A stretch of DNA of 64,000 nucleotides, taken from contig NZ_FNSY01000001.1 in the NCBI RefSeq assembly GCF_900105515.1, positions 5,196,001 through 5,260,000 of the forward strand. Direction: 5' to 3'. Under the pieces are notes generated by a model. That model was given only the letters and a program-made list of their open reading frames with translations, was not told the origin of the DNA and made no database searches. Made by a program: the position numbers and the translations under genes. This document shows, piece after piece, positions 52,220-61,078 of this stretch; position 1 is the first letter of the stretch; every line of letters starts with the position of its first letter. The stretch comes from Streptomyces sp. 2131.1 (GTDB lineage: Bacteria > Actinomycetota > Actinomycetes > Streptomycetales > Streptomycetaceae).

Positions 52220-53447
52220 GCGCGCGCGGTTCCTCGTCCTGTACGGGGGACGGGGCCGCCGTCTCCGGGGCCCGTACCGTGTCGCGCCACAGCCGGACGG
52301 CCGCCAGCACGGACGCGGCGACCAGCAGCCCGTTGCGCAGGAACATCAGCGTCAGCCCCTGCGCGTCGCTCGTCACCACGTGGACGAAGCCGATCGGGAA
52401 CTCCAGCTGCGTCACACCCGTGGCCGCCACCACCAGCAGGGCCGGCCACATCATCCGGCTCGCGCGCAGCACCAGGCACACAGCGGCGAGCCCGACCAGC
52501 CACAGCATGTACTGCGGGCTGATCACCCGGCTCGTCGTGGTGAACAGCAGCACCGCCGTGAACGCCGCGTCCGACGCCGTGCTCGGCCCGAAGGTCCGCG
52601 CCCGCAGCCGCCACACCAGCAGCCAGCCGAACGCGATCACGCTCAGCCCCAGCGCCAGCGTGCTCACCAGACCAACCTGCGGGCCCAGGAACTCCAGCGA
52701 GCCGTAGTGCAGCTCCACCCGGCCCTCCCAGCCGAACTGCCGCCACACGTGGAAGACCAGCGCGCCCAGCGACTCGACCTCGGTGCCCCGGTCCCGCTGG
52801 AAGCCGAGGAACGCCAGCGCGCCCGGCGCCGCCGCCACGCACACCAGCAGCAGCCCGGCCGCCACCGCGGCGGCGGTCGTCCACGCCAGCCGGGTGCGCC
52901 GCCCGCGGGCCGTCCCGGCCAGCAGCAGCACCGGCCACACCTTCAGCAGCGCTCCGAACGCGGCCAGCGCCCCTAGCACCCGGGGATGCCGCAGCCCGGC
53001 CAGCAGCGCCGCCACCGCCACCGCGGTCACCATCACGTCGTAGCGGGCGTACGCGGTCGTGCCCAGCAGCGGCACGCCCGCCACCCACACCCACACCCCG
53101 GCCGTCCGGCGGCCCGGGCCGTCGCTCGCGCGCAGCAGCATCCCCAGCACCAGCGCGTCGCACAGGAACGCCAGGACGAAGAAGGCCGTGGCGTAGTCCA
53201 GGAACGGCAGCAGCGCCGGGGAGAGGATCGCGAGGGCCGCCACCGGCGGGTACTGCCAGGTGACGTCGGACTCCGGGTAGGTGCCGGAGCGCAGCACGTC
53301 GTACCAGCCGTGGTAGATCACCGACACGTCGCTCGTCACGTCGAGCCCCGGCGGGGTGACCACCTTGGTCACCCAGAGCAGCAGCACCGCCCTGGTGAGC
53401 GCCCACACCGCGAAGGCAGCCGGACGTGTGCCGCTGGAACCCGTCAT
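52176..53447 (-). CDS. GT87-family polyprenyl-phosphomannose-dependent mannosyltransferase-like membrane protein
   Basis: 423 residues with about ten membrane helices and the GT-C pattern: an early loop with TSDVSVIYHGWYDVLRSGTYPESDVTWQYPPVAALAI, whose Asp residues are the likely catalytic base, and a late region [26 protein letters not shown]87 proteins use lipid-linked mannose on the outer face of the membrane; in mycobacteria the Rv2181 enzyme branches lipomannan. The ATG at 53445-53447 begins MTGSSGTRPAAFAVWALTRAVLL. It diverges from the GT4 gene, so the two may share control. Donor and acceptor in Streptomyces are not established. Confidence 0.85.
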   Translation of the reverse strand: MTGSSGTRPAAFAVWALTRAVLLLWVTKVVTPPGLDVTSDVSVIYHGWYDVLRSGTYPESDVTWQYPPVAALAILSPALLPFLDYATAFFVLAFLCDALVLGMLLRASDGPGRRTAGVWVWVAGVPLLGTTAYARYDVMVTAVAVAALLAGLRHPRVLGALAAFGALLKVWPVLLLAGTARGRRTRLAWTTAAAVAAGLLLVCVAAAPGALAFLGFQRDRGTEVESLGALVFHVWRQFGWEGRVELHYGSLEFLGPQVGLVSTLALGLSVIAFGWLLVWRLRARTFGPSTASDAAFTAVLLFTTTSRVISPQYMLWLVGLAAVCLVLRASRMMWPALLVVAATGVTQLEFPIGFVHVVTSDAQGLTLMFLRNGLLVAASVLAAVRLWRDTVRAPETAAPSPVQDEEPRALSRAGSADTPASAP

Positions 53448-53555
53448 GACCTGCCCTCACCCGTCGTGTACGCCGTACGAAACAGCCATGATGCCCGCCC
53501 GCCCTGTGCGCGGGCCATCAGGCACGGCCGCCGGGGCCCGGTACTGTCGGCGGCG

Positions 53556-54698
53556 ATGGACAAGACCTTGATCGTGACCAACGACTTCCCGCCCCGTCCG
53601 GGAGGCATCCAGGCGTTCCTGCACAACATGGCGCTGCGGCTCGACCCCGACCGGGTCGTCGTCTACGCCTCCACCTGGAAGCGCGGGGCCGAGGGCGCGG
53701 CCGCCACCGCCGCCTTCGACGCCGAGCAGCCCTTCACCGTCGTCCGCGACCGTACGACGATGCTGCTGCCGACCCCGCGCGTGACCCGGCGCGCGGTGGA
53801 GCTGCTGCGCACCCACGGCTGCTCGTCCGTCTGGTTCGGCGCCGCCGCCCCGCTCGGCCTGATGGGCCCGGCGCTGCGCGAGGCGGGCGCCCGGCGGCTC
53901 GTCGCCACCACGCACGGCCACGAGGCGGGCTGGGCCCAGCTGCCCGCGTCCCGGCAGCTGCTGCGGCGGATCGGCGAGGGCACCGACACGCTGACCTACC
54001 TCGGCGAGTACACCCGTTCGCGGATCGCCGCCGCGCTCACCCCGGCCGCCGCCGGCCGCATGGTCCAGCTCCCCCCGGGCGTGGACGAGAAGACGTTCCA
54101 TCCGGACTCGGGCGGCGACGCGGTCCGGGCCCGGCTCGGGCTCACCGAGCGGCCCGTGGTCGTCTGCGTGTCCCGGCTGGTGCCGCGCAAGGGCCAGGAC
54201 ACCCTGATCCTCGCGATGCCCGCGATCCTGGCCGAGCACCCGGACGCGGTCCTGCTGATCGTGGGCGGCGGGCCCTACGAGGACGACCTGCGCACGCTCG
54301 CCGCGCGCACCGGGGTGGCGGACTGCGTGCGGTTCACCGGTGCGGTGCCCTGGTCGGAGCTGCCCGCGCACTACGGGGCCGGCGACGTCTTCGCGATGCC
54401 GTGCCGGACCCGGCACGGCGGCCTCGACGTGGAGGGCCTGGGCATCGTCTACCTGGAGGCGTCCGCGACCGGGCTGCCGGTGGTGGCCGGCGACTCGGGC
54501 GGCGCCCCGGACGCGGTGCTGGACGGCGAGACCGGCTGGGTCGTGCGCGGCGGCGAGCCCGGGGACGCGGCGGAGCGGATCAACGCGCTGCTCGGCGACG
54601 CGGAGCTGCGGCGGCGCATGGGGGAGCGGGGCCGGGCCTGGGTCGAGGAGAAGTGGCGCTGGGACCTGCTCGCGGAGCGACTGCGCGAACTGCTCTGA
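53556..54698 (+). CDS. GT4-family glycosyltransferase, PimB'-like
   Basis: 380-residue cytosolic GT-B enzyme. It starts MDKTLIVTNDFPPRPGGIQAFLHNMA, with the acceptor-side glycine loop. The donor half has VSRLVPRKGQDTLILAMPAI, LLIVGGGPYEDDLRTLA, and the EX7E motif in VEGLGIVYLEASATGLPVVAGDSGGAPDAVLDGETGWVV. The same gene order in M. tuberculosis has PimB' (Rv2188c), which adds the second mannose to phosphatidylinositol mannoside, so that is the best prediction. The ATG at 53556 lacks a strong ribosome site. It converges with the acyl-CoA ligase gene at a large hairpin. Confidence 0.88.
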   Translation: MDKTLIVTNDFPPRPGGIQAFLHNMALRLDPDRVVVYASTWKRGAEGAAATAAFDAEQPFTVVRDRTTMLLPTPRVTRRAVELLRTHGCSSVWFGAAAPLGLMGPALREAGARRLVATTHGHEAGWAQLPASRQLLRRIGEGTDTLTYLGEYTRSRIAAALTPAAAGRMVQLPPGVDEKTFHPDSGGDAVRARLGLTERPVVVCVSRLVPRKGQDTLILAMPAILAEHPDAVLLIVGGGPYEDDLRTLAARTGVADCVRFTGAVPWSELPAHYGAGDVFAMPCRTRHGGLDVEGLGIVYLEASATGLPVVAGDSGGAPDAVLDGETGWVVRGGEPGDAAERINALLGDAELRRRMGERGRAWVEEKWRWDLLAERLRELL

Positions 54699-54751
54699 TA
54701 CGCGTACGAGGGGGCCCGCACCACATCGGTGCGGGCCCCCTCGTACGCGTA
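54699..54751. terminator. Large bidirectional terminator between the GT4 and acyl-CoA ligase genes
   Basis: A perfect 24-bp inverted repeat (54699-54722 with 54728-54751) has a 5-nt ACATC loop. It begins next to the GT4 stop and ends 5 bp before the ligase stop. Confidence 0.9.
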
Positions 54752-54755
54752 CGCC

Positions 54756-56552
54756 TCACGAGCGGTAGATCGACTCCACCTCGTCCGCGAAGTCCTTCGC
54801 CACCACGTTCCGCTTCAGCTTCAGCGAGGGCGTGATGTGGCCCGCCTCCTCGGTGAACTGGGCGCCCAGGATGCGGAACTTGCGGACGGACTCGGCCTTG
54901 GAGACCGCGGCGTTGCCGTCGTCGACCGCGCGCTGCACCTCGGCCAGCAGCTCCGGGTCCTCGCGCAGCGACAGGGCGGTGGAGCCCGCCGGCTTGCCGT
55001 GCTCCTCGGCCCAGCGGCCCAGGAACTCCTCGTCCAGGGTCACCAGCGCGCCCACGAACGGGCGCCCGTCGCCGACCACCATGCACTCGGCGACCAGGGC
55101 GTGGCCGCGGATGCGGTCCTCGATGACGGCGGGGGCGACGTTCTTGCCGCCGGCCGTGACGATGATCTCCTTCTTGCGGCCGGTGATCGCGAGGTAGCCG
55201 TCCTCGTCCAGGGTGCCGATGTCCCCGGTGTGGAACCAGCCGTCCGCCAGCGCCTCGGCCGTCGCCGCCTCGTTGTTCCAGTAGCCCGAGAACAGGTGCT
55301 CGCCGTGGAGCAGCACCTCGCCGTCGTCCGCGATGCGCACCACGGAGCCGGGCAGCGGCTGGCCGACCGTGCCGATCTTCTGCCGGTCCCACGGGTTGAA
55401 GGCGGTCGCCGCGCAGGACTCGGTCAGGCCGTAGCCCTCCAGGACGGTGAAGCCGATGCCGCGGTAGAAGTGGCCGAGGCGCTCGCCGAGCGGGGCGCCG
55501 CCGGAGATGGCGTGCTCGCCGCGCCCGCCGAGCACGGCGCGCAGCTTGCCGTAGACCAGGCGGTCGAAGACCTTGTGCCGGAACTTCAGGCCCAGCGACG
55601 GGCCCTGCGGGGTGCCCAGCGCGCGGCTGTAGGCGATCGCCGTGTTCGCGGCCTTGTCGAAGATCTTGCCCTTGCCGTCGGCCTGCGCCTTGGCGCGCGC
55701 CGCGTTGTAGACCTTCTCGAAGACGCGCGGCACGCCGAGGATCAGCGTCGGCCGGAACGAGGCCAGCTCGTCGGTGAGGTTCTTGATGTCCGGGACGCAG
55801 CCGAGCTTGATCGGGGCCATCACCGAGGCGACCTCGACCAGGCGCCCGAAGACGTGCGCGGCGGGCAGGAAGAGCAGGACGGAGCACTCGCCGGTGCGGA
55901 AGAGGGGCTTGAGGCGCTCCACCACGTTCCCGCACTCCGCGAAGAAGCTGCGGTGGGTCAGCACACAGCCCTTCGGGCGGCCCGTGGTGCCCGAGGTGTA
56001 GACGATGGTGGCCGGGTCGTCCGCCCGGGCAGCCGCGCTGCGCAGGTCCACGGTCTCCTCGGAGACCCCTTCGCCCCCGGTACGGAGTTCGTCGACGGCG
56101 CCCTTCTCGATCTGCCAGACGTGGCGCAGCTCGGGGAGCCGGTCGCGTACGGAGGCGACGGCGGCGGCGTGGACGTCGCTCTCCACCAGGACCGCGACGG
56201 CGCCGGAGTCACCGAGGATCCACTGCACCTGCTCGGGCGAGCTGGTCTCGTAGACCGGCACGGTGACCGCGCCCGCGCTCCAGATCGCGAAGTCCAGCAG
56301 CACCCACTCGTAGCGGGTGCGGGACATCAGGGCCACCCGGTCGCCGGGCTCGACGCCCGCGGCGATCAGGCCTTTGGCGGCCGACCGGACCTCGGCCAGG
56401 AACTGCGTGGCGGTGACGTCCGTCCAGACGCCCGCCACTTTGCGGCTCATCACCGCGACATCGGGATGCTGAGCGGCATTGCGGCGGATGAGATCCGTCA
56501 GGTTGCCGTCCGAGGGGACCTCGTACAGGGCCGGAAGGCTGAACTCGCGCAA
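54756..56552 (-). CDS. Long-chain fatty-acid--CoA ligase (FadD15-like)
   Basis: 598-residue AMP-forming enzyme that activates fatty acids to acyl-CoA. The P-loop-like motif is TIVYTSGTTGRPKGCVLTH (about 182-200). Later motifs are LEGYGLTESCAATAFN, GWFHTGDIGTLDEDGYLAITGRKKEIIVTAGGKNVAPAVIED (the hinge and A8 region), and a C-terminal lysine in ITPSLKLKRNVV. The start is a TTG at 56550-56552 (MREFSLPALYEV), with GGAG 8 nt before it; I see no better start. It diverges from a phosphoesterase gene and matches fadD15 (Rv2187) in the conserved block. Confidence 0.94.
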   Translation of the reverse strand: MREFSLPALYEVPSDGNLTDLIRRNAAQHPDVAVMSRKVAGVWTDVTATQFLAEVRSAAKGLIAAGVEPGDRVALMSRTRYEWVLLDFAIWSAGAVTVPVYETSSPEQVQWILGDSGAVAVLVESDVHAAAVASVRDRLPELRHVWQIEKGAVDELRTGGEGVSEETVDLRSAAARADDPATIVYTSGTTGRPKGCVLTHRSFFAECGNVVERLKPLFRTGECSVLLFLPAAHVFGRLVEVASVMAPIKLGCVPDIKNLTDELASFRPTLILGVPRVFEKVYNAARAKAQADGKGKIFDKAANTAIAYSRALGTPQGPSLGLKFRHKVFDRLVYGKLRAVLGGRGEHAISGGAPLGERLGHFYRGIGFTVLEGYGLTESCAATAFNPWDRQKIGTVGQPLPGSVVRIADDGEVLLHGEHLFSGYWNNEAATAEALADGWFHTGDIGTLDEDGYLAITGRKKEIIVTAGGKNVAPAVIEDRIRGHALVAECMVVGDGRPFVGALVTLDEEFLGRWAEEHGKPAGSTALSLREDPELLAEVQRAVDDGNAAVSKAESVRKFRILGAQFTEEAGHITPSLKLKRNVVAKDFADEVESIYRS

Positions 56553-56589
56553 GACTGCTGCTCCTCATCGGGCTCCGGTGCCACGGCTC

Positions 56590-56600
56590 TGTGTGACGCA
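56590..56600. promoter_or_regulatory. Left copy of a shared element in the fadD/phosphoesterase divergent region
   Basis: TGTGTGACGCA lies 38 bp upstream of the ligase start. Its exact inverted copy is at 56711-56721. A separate 7-bp hairpin, GTGCTCA/TGAGCAC, lies between them (56623-56642). Confidence 0.4.
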
Positions 56601-56710
56601 CCGGCGCGGTCCAAGATGGCGGGTGCTCAGTGGGGTGAGCACGACTGGACTGCCCGGACGTTACCCACCAGTACTCGGTTCCGGATAGGGGGTTCCGGCC
56701 AGATGTCTTA

Positions 56711-56721
56711 TGCGTCACACA
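56711..56721. promoter_or_regulatory. Right copy of a shared element in the fadD/phosphoesterase divergent region
   Basis: TGCGTCACACA is the exact inverse of the element at 56590-56600 and lies 110 bp upstream of the phosphoesterase start. Two identical sites facing opposite ways in a divergent promoter region suggest one regulator for both genes. Confidence 0.4.
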
Positions 56722-56830
56722 TATCGGTCGTCCTTTCGCGCACAGTAGTCCACCCGCCCGCACCCCTCGAAATAACCGCAGGTCCAGGGCCTCTACCCAG
56801 GTGAGACCCCTCGTTCTAGGGTGGGTCTTC

Positions 56831-57634
56831 ATGCGAGCAGGAGCGAACAGCCGGGGGGCCGCCGGCCGGCGCACCCGGGTCCACGTGGTCAGCGACGTGC
56901 ACGGCAACACCGAGGCGCTGGTCCGCGCCGGGGACGGCGCCGACGCCCTGATCTGCCTCGGTGACCTGGTCCTCTTCCTCGACTACGCCGACCACTCGCG
57001 CGGCATCTTCCCCGATCTCTTCGGCACCGAGAACGCCGACCGGATCGTCGCCCTGCGCACCGCGCGCCGCTTCGAGGAGGCCCGCGACTTCGGCCGGGAG
57101 CTGTGGCAGGGCATGGACCGCAACGCCGCGATCACCGGCGCGGTCCGCAAGCAGTACGCCGAGATGTTCGCCGCGCTGCCCACCCCGACGTACGCCACCT
57201 ACGGCAATGTCGACATCCCCGCCCTGTGGCCCGAGTACGCCGCCCCCGGCACCACCGTCCTGGACGGCGAGCGCGTCGAGATCGGCGGCCGCGTCTTCGG
57301 CTTCGTCGGCGGCGGCCTGCGTACGCCGATGCGCACCCCGTACGAGATCGACGACGAGGAGTACGCCGCCAAGATCGAGGCGATCGGCGAGGTCGACGTG
57401 CTCTGCACCCACATCCCGCCCGAGGTGCCCGATCTCGTCTACGACACCGTGGCGCGCCGCTTCGAGCGGGGCAGCCGGGCCCTGCTCGACGCCATCCGCC
57501 GCACCCGCCCCCGCTACTCGCTCTTCGGGCACGTCCACCAGCCGCTGGCCCGGCGGATGCGGATCGGCGCCACCGAGTGCGTGAACGTCGGCCACTTCGC
57601 CTCCACCGGCCGGCCCTGGGTGCTGGAGTGGTGA
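56831..57634 (+). CDS. Calcineurin-like metallophosphoesterase
   Basis: 267 residues. The dimetal signature is complete: DVHGN (D22, H24), CLGDLV (D45), YGNVD (N126), THIP (H194) and FGHVHQP (H234, H236). It lacks a signal peptide and should be cytosolic. Substrates of such enzymes range from cyclic nucleotides to phosphoproteins, and nothing here decides. The ATG at 56831 has no ribosome site; the conserved part starts at about residue 15, so a later start is possible. It is followed 100 bp later by the SRPBCC gene on the same strand. Confidence 0.88.
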   Translation: MRAGANSRGAAGRRTRVHVVSDVHGNTEALVRAGDGADALICLGDLVLFLDYADHSRGIFPDLFGTENADRIVALRTARRFEEARDFGRELWQGMDRNAAITGAVRKQYAEMFAALPTPTYATYGNVDIPALWPEYAAPGTTVLDGERVEIGGRVFGFVGGGLRTPMRTPYEIDDEEYAAKIEAIGEVDVLCTHIPPEVPDLVYDTVARRFERGSRALLDAIRRTRPRYSLFGHVHQPLARRMRIGATECVNVGHFASTGRPWVLEW

Positions 57635-57733
57635 ACCGCCCCACCCTGGGAGAGGCCGGCGGGCGCACGCGATAGCCTTCTGGCGGCAGGCCTCTGCCCA
57701 TGAACCGGTACACCGCACTGGAGGGCCACAGCG

Positions 57734-58183
57734 ATGGCTGAACACACCAGCTCGAGCATCACGATCGAGGCGGCGCCGGCCGACGTCATGGGTGTGATCG
57801 CCGACTTCGAGCGCTATCCGGAGTGGACCGGCGAGGTCAAGGAGGCCGAGGTCCTCGGCACCGACGAGCGCGGCCGCGCCGAGAAGGTCCGCCTCGTCCT
57901 GGACGCCGGCGCGATCAAGGACGACCACACCCTCGCCTACACCTGGATCGGCGACTACGAGGTCAGCTGGACCCTGGTCAAGTCGCAGATGCTCCGCGCC
58001 ATCGACGGCTCCTACGCGCTCGCGCCGCTCGGCGACGGCGACCGCACCGAGGTCACCTACCGGCTGACCGTCGACGTCAAGATCCCGATGCTCGGCATGA
58101 TCAAGCGCAAGGCGGAGAAGGTCATCATCGACCGCGCCCTCGCCGGCCTGAAGAAGCGCGTCGAATCCGTCCCGAAGGCCTGA
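57734..58183 (+). CDS. SRPBCC/START-like lipid-binding protein
   Basis: 149 residues of the polyketide-cyclase/START fold: SSITIEAAPADVMGVIADFERYPEWTGEVKEAEVL at the start, WTLVKSQMLRAIDGSYAL in the central sheet, and a long C-terminal helix KVIIDRALAGLKKRVESV. The fold makes a deep hydrophobic pocket. The ATG follows GGAGGG. It is 4 bp from the ArsA-like gene, and the same pair (Rv2185c/Rv2184c) stands next to fadD15 in M. tuberculosis, so the two proteins likely work together on a hydrophobic ligand or lipid. Confidence 0.9.
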   Translation: MAEHTSSSITIEAAPADVMGVIADFERYPEWTGEVKEAEVLGTDERGRAEKVRLVLDAGAIKDDHTLAYTWIGDYEVSWTLVKSQMLRAIDGSYALAPLGDGDRTEVTYRLTVDVKIPMLGMIKRKAEKVIIDRALAGLKKRVESVPKA

Positions 58184-58187
58184 GCGC

Positions 58188-59387
58188 GTGCGTACGGTCC
58201 TGGTCACCGGACCCGGCGGAGCCGGCCGTACCACCGTCGCCGCCGCCACGGCGCTGGCCTCGGCCCGCGACGGCGCCCGCGCCCTGCTGATCTCCGCCGA
58301 CTCGGTACCCGGCTTCCCGGACGCCACCGGGCCCACCCCCGTCACCGGGGGCCTGTGGTCCGTCCGGATCGACTCCGGCGCCCACTTCCGCGATGAACTC
58401 CTCGCCCTCCAGCAGCAGTTGTCCGGCGTCCTCGACCTGCTCGGCGGCAACCCGCTGGACGGCGAGGAGCTGACCGAACTCCCCGGCAGCGCCGAACTCG
58501 CCCTGCTGCACGCGCTGCGCCGCGCCGCCCACGGCGACTGGGCCGACGGGGCGTACGACCTCCTCGTCGTCGACCTGCCGCCGCTGCGCGAGGCCCTCGC
58601 CCTGCTCGCCCTGCCGGAACAGCTGCGCCGCTACCTGCGCCGGCTGCTGCCCCGGGAACGCCAGGCCGCCCGCGCCCTGCGCCCGATGCTCGCCCAGCTG
58701 GCCGGCGTCCCCATGCCCGCCCAGTGGCTGTACGAGGCCGCCGCCCGGCGCGACGCCGAGCTGGCCCAGGTCCAGGCGCTCATCGAGGACCGCGCCACCA
58801 CACTCCGGCTGGTCGCCGAGCCCGGACCGGCCTCCGACGACGCCCTGCGCACCGCCCGCACCGGACTCGCCCTGCACGGCCTGCGCACCGAGCCGCCGGT
58901 GGCCAACCGGGTGCTGCCCGGCCACTCGCCGGACCCCTTCTTCGCCGCGCTCGCCGCCCAGCAGGAGAAGGTCATCGCCCACTGGGACGCGGAGGGGCCT
59001 GGCCCGGTCCGCATCGCGCACCTCGGCCGTGACCCGCAGGGCCCCGCCGACCTCCTGGCCCTCGACGGCGGGGACGGGGCGCTGGCCGTGCCCGGCACCG
59101 CCGAGACGGCCGGCCGGGCCGCGGATCCCTGGTGGATCGAGGAGGCCGGCGGGCCGGAAGGCGACGGGATACTCGTCTGGTGCCTGAAGCTGCCCGGCGC
59201 CGTCAAGAAGGAACTTCAGCTCGTCCGGCGCGGCGGCGAACTCCTGCTGACCGTCGGCCCGTTCCACCGGATCGTGCCCCTGGAGCCCGTGCTGCGCCGC
59301 TGCACCGTCTCCGGCGCCGCGCTCACCGACGGCGTGCTCCGGGTCCGTTTCACGCCCGACCCGGAGCTCTGGCCCCGGACGAGCTGA
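58188..59387 (+). CDS. ArsA/Get3-like ATPase-fold protein with altered Walker A and HSP20-like tail
   Basis: 399 residues. The N-terminal SIMIBI NTPase fold begins VLVTGPGGAGRTTVAAATALASA, where the usual KGGVGKT has lost both lysines (P and R instead). The switch region YDLLVVDLPPLREALALLALPEQLRRYLRRLLPRERQAARALRP is Get3/ArsA-like. The C-terminal 75 residues (GILVWCLKLPGAVKKELQLVRRGGELLLTVGPFHRIVPLEPVLRRCTV) are the ArsA HSP20-like domain. There is no ars gene nearby, so arsenite export is unlikely. The start is a GTG 4 bp after the SRPBCC gene; they form an operon. Confidence 0.88.
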   Translation: MRTVLVTGPGGAGRTTVAAATALASARDGARALLISADSVPGFPDATGPTPVTGGLWSVRIDSGAHFRDELLALQQQLSGVLDLLGGNPLDGEELTELPGSAELALLHALRRAAHGDWADGAYDLLVVDLPPLREALALLALPEQLRRYLRRLLPRERQAARALRPMLAQLAGVPMPAQWLYEAAARRDAELAQVQALIEDRATTLRLVAEPGPASDDALRTARTGLALHGLRTEPPVANRVLPGHSPDPFFAALAAQQEKVIAHWDAEGPGPVRIAHLGRDPQGPADLLALDGGDGALAVPGTAETAGRAADPWWIEEAGGPEGDGILVWCLKLPGAVKKELQLVRRGGELLLTVGPFHRIVPLEPVLRRCTVSGAALTDGVLRVRFTPDPELWPRTS

Positions 59388-59469
59388 ACGGCGTACCACC
59401 GTTCGGGTAACGTCGAAGGTACGTGTCCGGTATGCCGGGCCGCCGGCCGCGATGTCCCAGGAGTCCGCC

Positions 59470-59928
59470 ATGAGCGAAGCCACCGATCGTCCCGTCGACG
59501 ACGACGCGTGGGCCGACGCGTGCGCCGAGGACCTCGCCGCCGAGCAGGCCCGCCGCCGCGCCGCCTACGGGCCGCCGCCCGGCTCCGCCGCCGAGGAGCT
59601 GCGCAAACTGGTGGACGCGGTCGCCGACAAGCTCGGCTCGTTCCAGGCGCCGCTCCTCGGGCTTGCCGCGCAGGGTGCCGTACAGCAGGTCATCCAGCAG
59701 GCCAAGGCGGCCGTGGAGCCCGTGATCGAGCGCAATCCGGACGTTTTCGAGCACATCGCGGCGGCCGGGAACGAACTGCTCGCCGCCTATCGCTCCGCCG
59801 TCCAGGGCCAGGAAGGCCGCTGGACCCGTGGGGCGGGCGACCCCGCGGGCACCGAAAACAAGGCGGAAGACCCCGAAGGCCCCCACGACGAGGGGTCCGG
59901 CGCCGGCGAACACATCGACCTGGACTGA
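59470..59928 (+). CDS. DUF5304-type small acidic protein
   Basis: 152 residues from the ATG at 59470, which has AGGAG 6 nt upstream; a GTG/ATG start at 59452 would add six residues. It is soluble and acidic, with a conserved N-terminal DDDAWADACAEDLAAEQARRR and a helical centre SAAEELRKLVDAVADKLGSFQAPLLGLAAQGAVQQVIQQAKAAVEPVIERNPDVFEHIAAAGNELLAAYRSAVQ. The tail is disordered and charged. The family is actinobacterial and has no assigned role. It follows the ArsA-like gene and precedes glkA on the same strand. Confidence 0.83.
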   Translation: MSEATDRPVDDDAWADACAEDLAAEQARRRAAYGPPPGSAAEELRKLVDAVADKLGSFQAPLLGLAAQGAVQQVIQQAKAAVEPVIERNPDVFEHIAAAGNELLAAYRSAVQGQEGRWTRGAGDPAGTENKAEDPEGPHDEGSGAGEHIDLD

Positions 59929-60001
59929 CCGGCGCCGACAGGGCGGGGCCCCGCCTCGGGTACGGTTGCCTCAGCGGGGCTCGACCGGAACTGAGGGATT
60001 C

Positions 60002-60943
60002 ATGGGACTCACCATCGGCGTCGATATCGGCGGCACGAAGATCGCAGCTGGAGTGGTCGACGAAGAGGGCCACATCCTCTCGACCTTCAAGGTGCCGACC
60101 CCGCCGACGGCCGAAGGCATCGTGGACGCGATCGCGGCGGCGGTGTCCGGCGCAAGCGAGGGGCATCCCGTCGAGGCGGTCGGCATCGGCGCGGCCGGCT
60201 ACGTCGACGACAAGCGGGCCACGGTGCTGTTCGCACCCAACATCAACTGGCGCCACGAGCCGCTCAAGGACAAGGTCGAGCAGCGCGTCGGCCTCCCCGT
60301 CGTCGTCGAGAACGACGCCAACGCGGCGGCCTGGGGCGAATACCGCTTCGGTGCCGGCCAGGGGCACGACGACGTCATCTGCATCACGCTGGGCACGGGC
60401 CTCGGCGGCGGCATCATCATCGGCAACAAGCTGCGCCGCGGACGCTTCGGCGTGGCCGCCGAGTTCGGCCACATCCGGGTCGTCCCGGACGGTCTGCTCT
60501 GCGGCTGCGGCAGCCAGGGCTGCTGGGAGCAGTACGCCTCCGGCCGCGCCCTCGTGCGGTACGCGAAGCAGCGTGCCAACGCCACCCCGGAGAACGCCCC
60601 GATCCTCCTGGGGCTCGGCGACGGCACCGTGGACGGCATCGAGGGCAAGCACATCAGCGAGGCCGCCCGCCAGGGCTGCCCGGTGGCCGTCGACTCGTTC
60701 CGCGAGCTGGCCCGCTGGGCCGGCGCCGGACTCGCCGACCTGGCCTCGCTGTTCGACCCGTCGGCCTTCATCGTCGGCGGCGGCGTCTCGGACGAGGGCG
60801 AGCTGGTCCTCGACCCGATCCGCAAGTCGTTCCGGCGCTGGCTGATCGGCGGCGAGTGGCGCCCGCACGCCCAGGTGCTCGCCGCCCAACTCGGCGGCAA
60901 GGCAGGGCTCGTGGGGGCCGCGGACCTGGCCCGTCAGGGCTGA
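60002..60943 (+). CDS. glkA: Glucokinase, ROK family
   Basis: 313-residue ATP-dependent glucose kinase. It has the phosphate-binding loop TIGVDIGGTKIAAGVVD (DIGGTK at 8-13), the sugar-binding ENDANAAAWGEYRFG, the second phosphate loop ITLGTGLGGGIIIGNKLRRGRFGVAAEFGHI, and the zinc motif CGCGSQGCWEQYASGRAL of the ROK family. In Streptomyces this enzyme also takes part in glucose repression. The ATG follows GAGGGATTC. A terminator follows. Its short upstream gene is the DUF5304 protein, the usual Streptomyces order. Confidence 0.97.
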   Translation: MGLTIGVDIGGTKIAAGVVDEEGHILSTFKVPTPPTAEGIVDAIAAAVSGASEGHPVEAVGIGAAGYVDDKRATVLFAPNINWRHEPLKDKVEQRVGLPVVVENDANAAAWGEYRFGAGQGHDDVICITLGTGLGGGIIIGNKLRRGRFGVAAEFGHIRVVPDGLLCGCGSQGCWEQYASGRALVRYAKQRANATPENAPILLGLGDGTVDGIEGKHISEAARQGCPVAVDSFRELARWAGAGLADLASLFDPSAFIVGGGVSDEGELVLDPIRKSFRRWLIGGEWRPHAQVLAAQLGGKAGLVGAADLARQG

Positions 60944-60965
60944 GCCCACCGCATCACGGAAACAT

Positions 60966-61006
60966 CGGACGCCCGTCGCGCCCCCTCGGGGAGCGGCGGG
61001 CGTCCG
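60966..61006 (+). terminator. Terminator of glkA
   Basis: CGGACGCCCG (60966-60975) pairs with CGGGCGTCCG (60997-61006), with further inner pairing around the loop. Confidence 0.75.
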
Positions 61007-61078
61007 CACGAACGGCGGGCCGGGCGACACTTCGCGGACACGACCTGGCGCGGCGGGCGTCCGCCGTATCGTGAGGGC

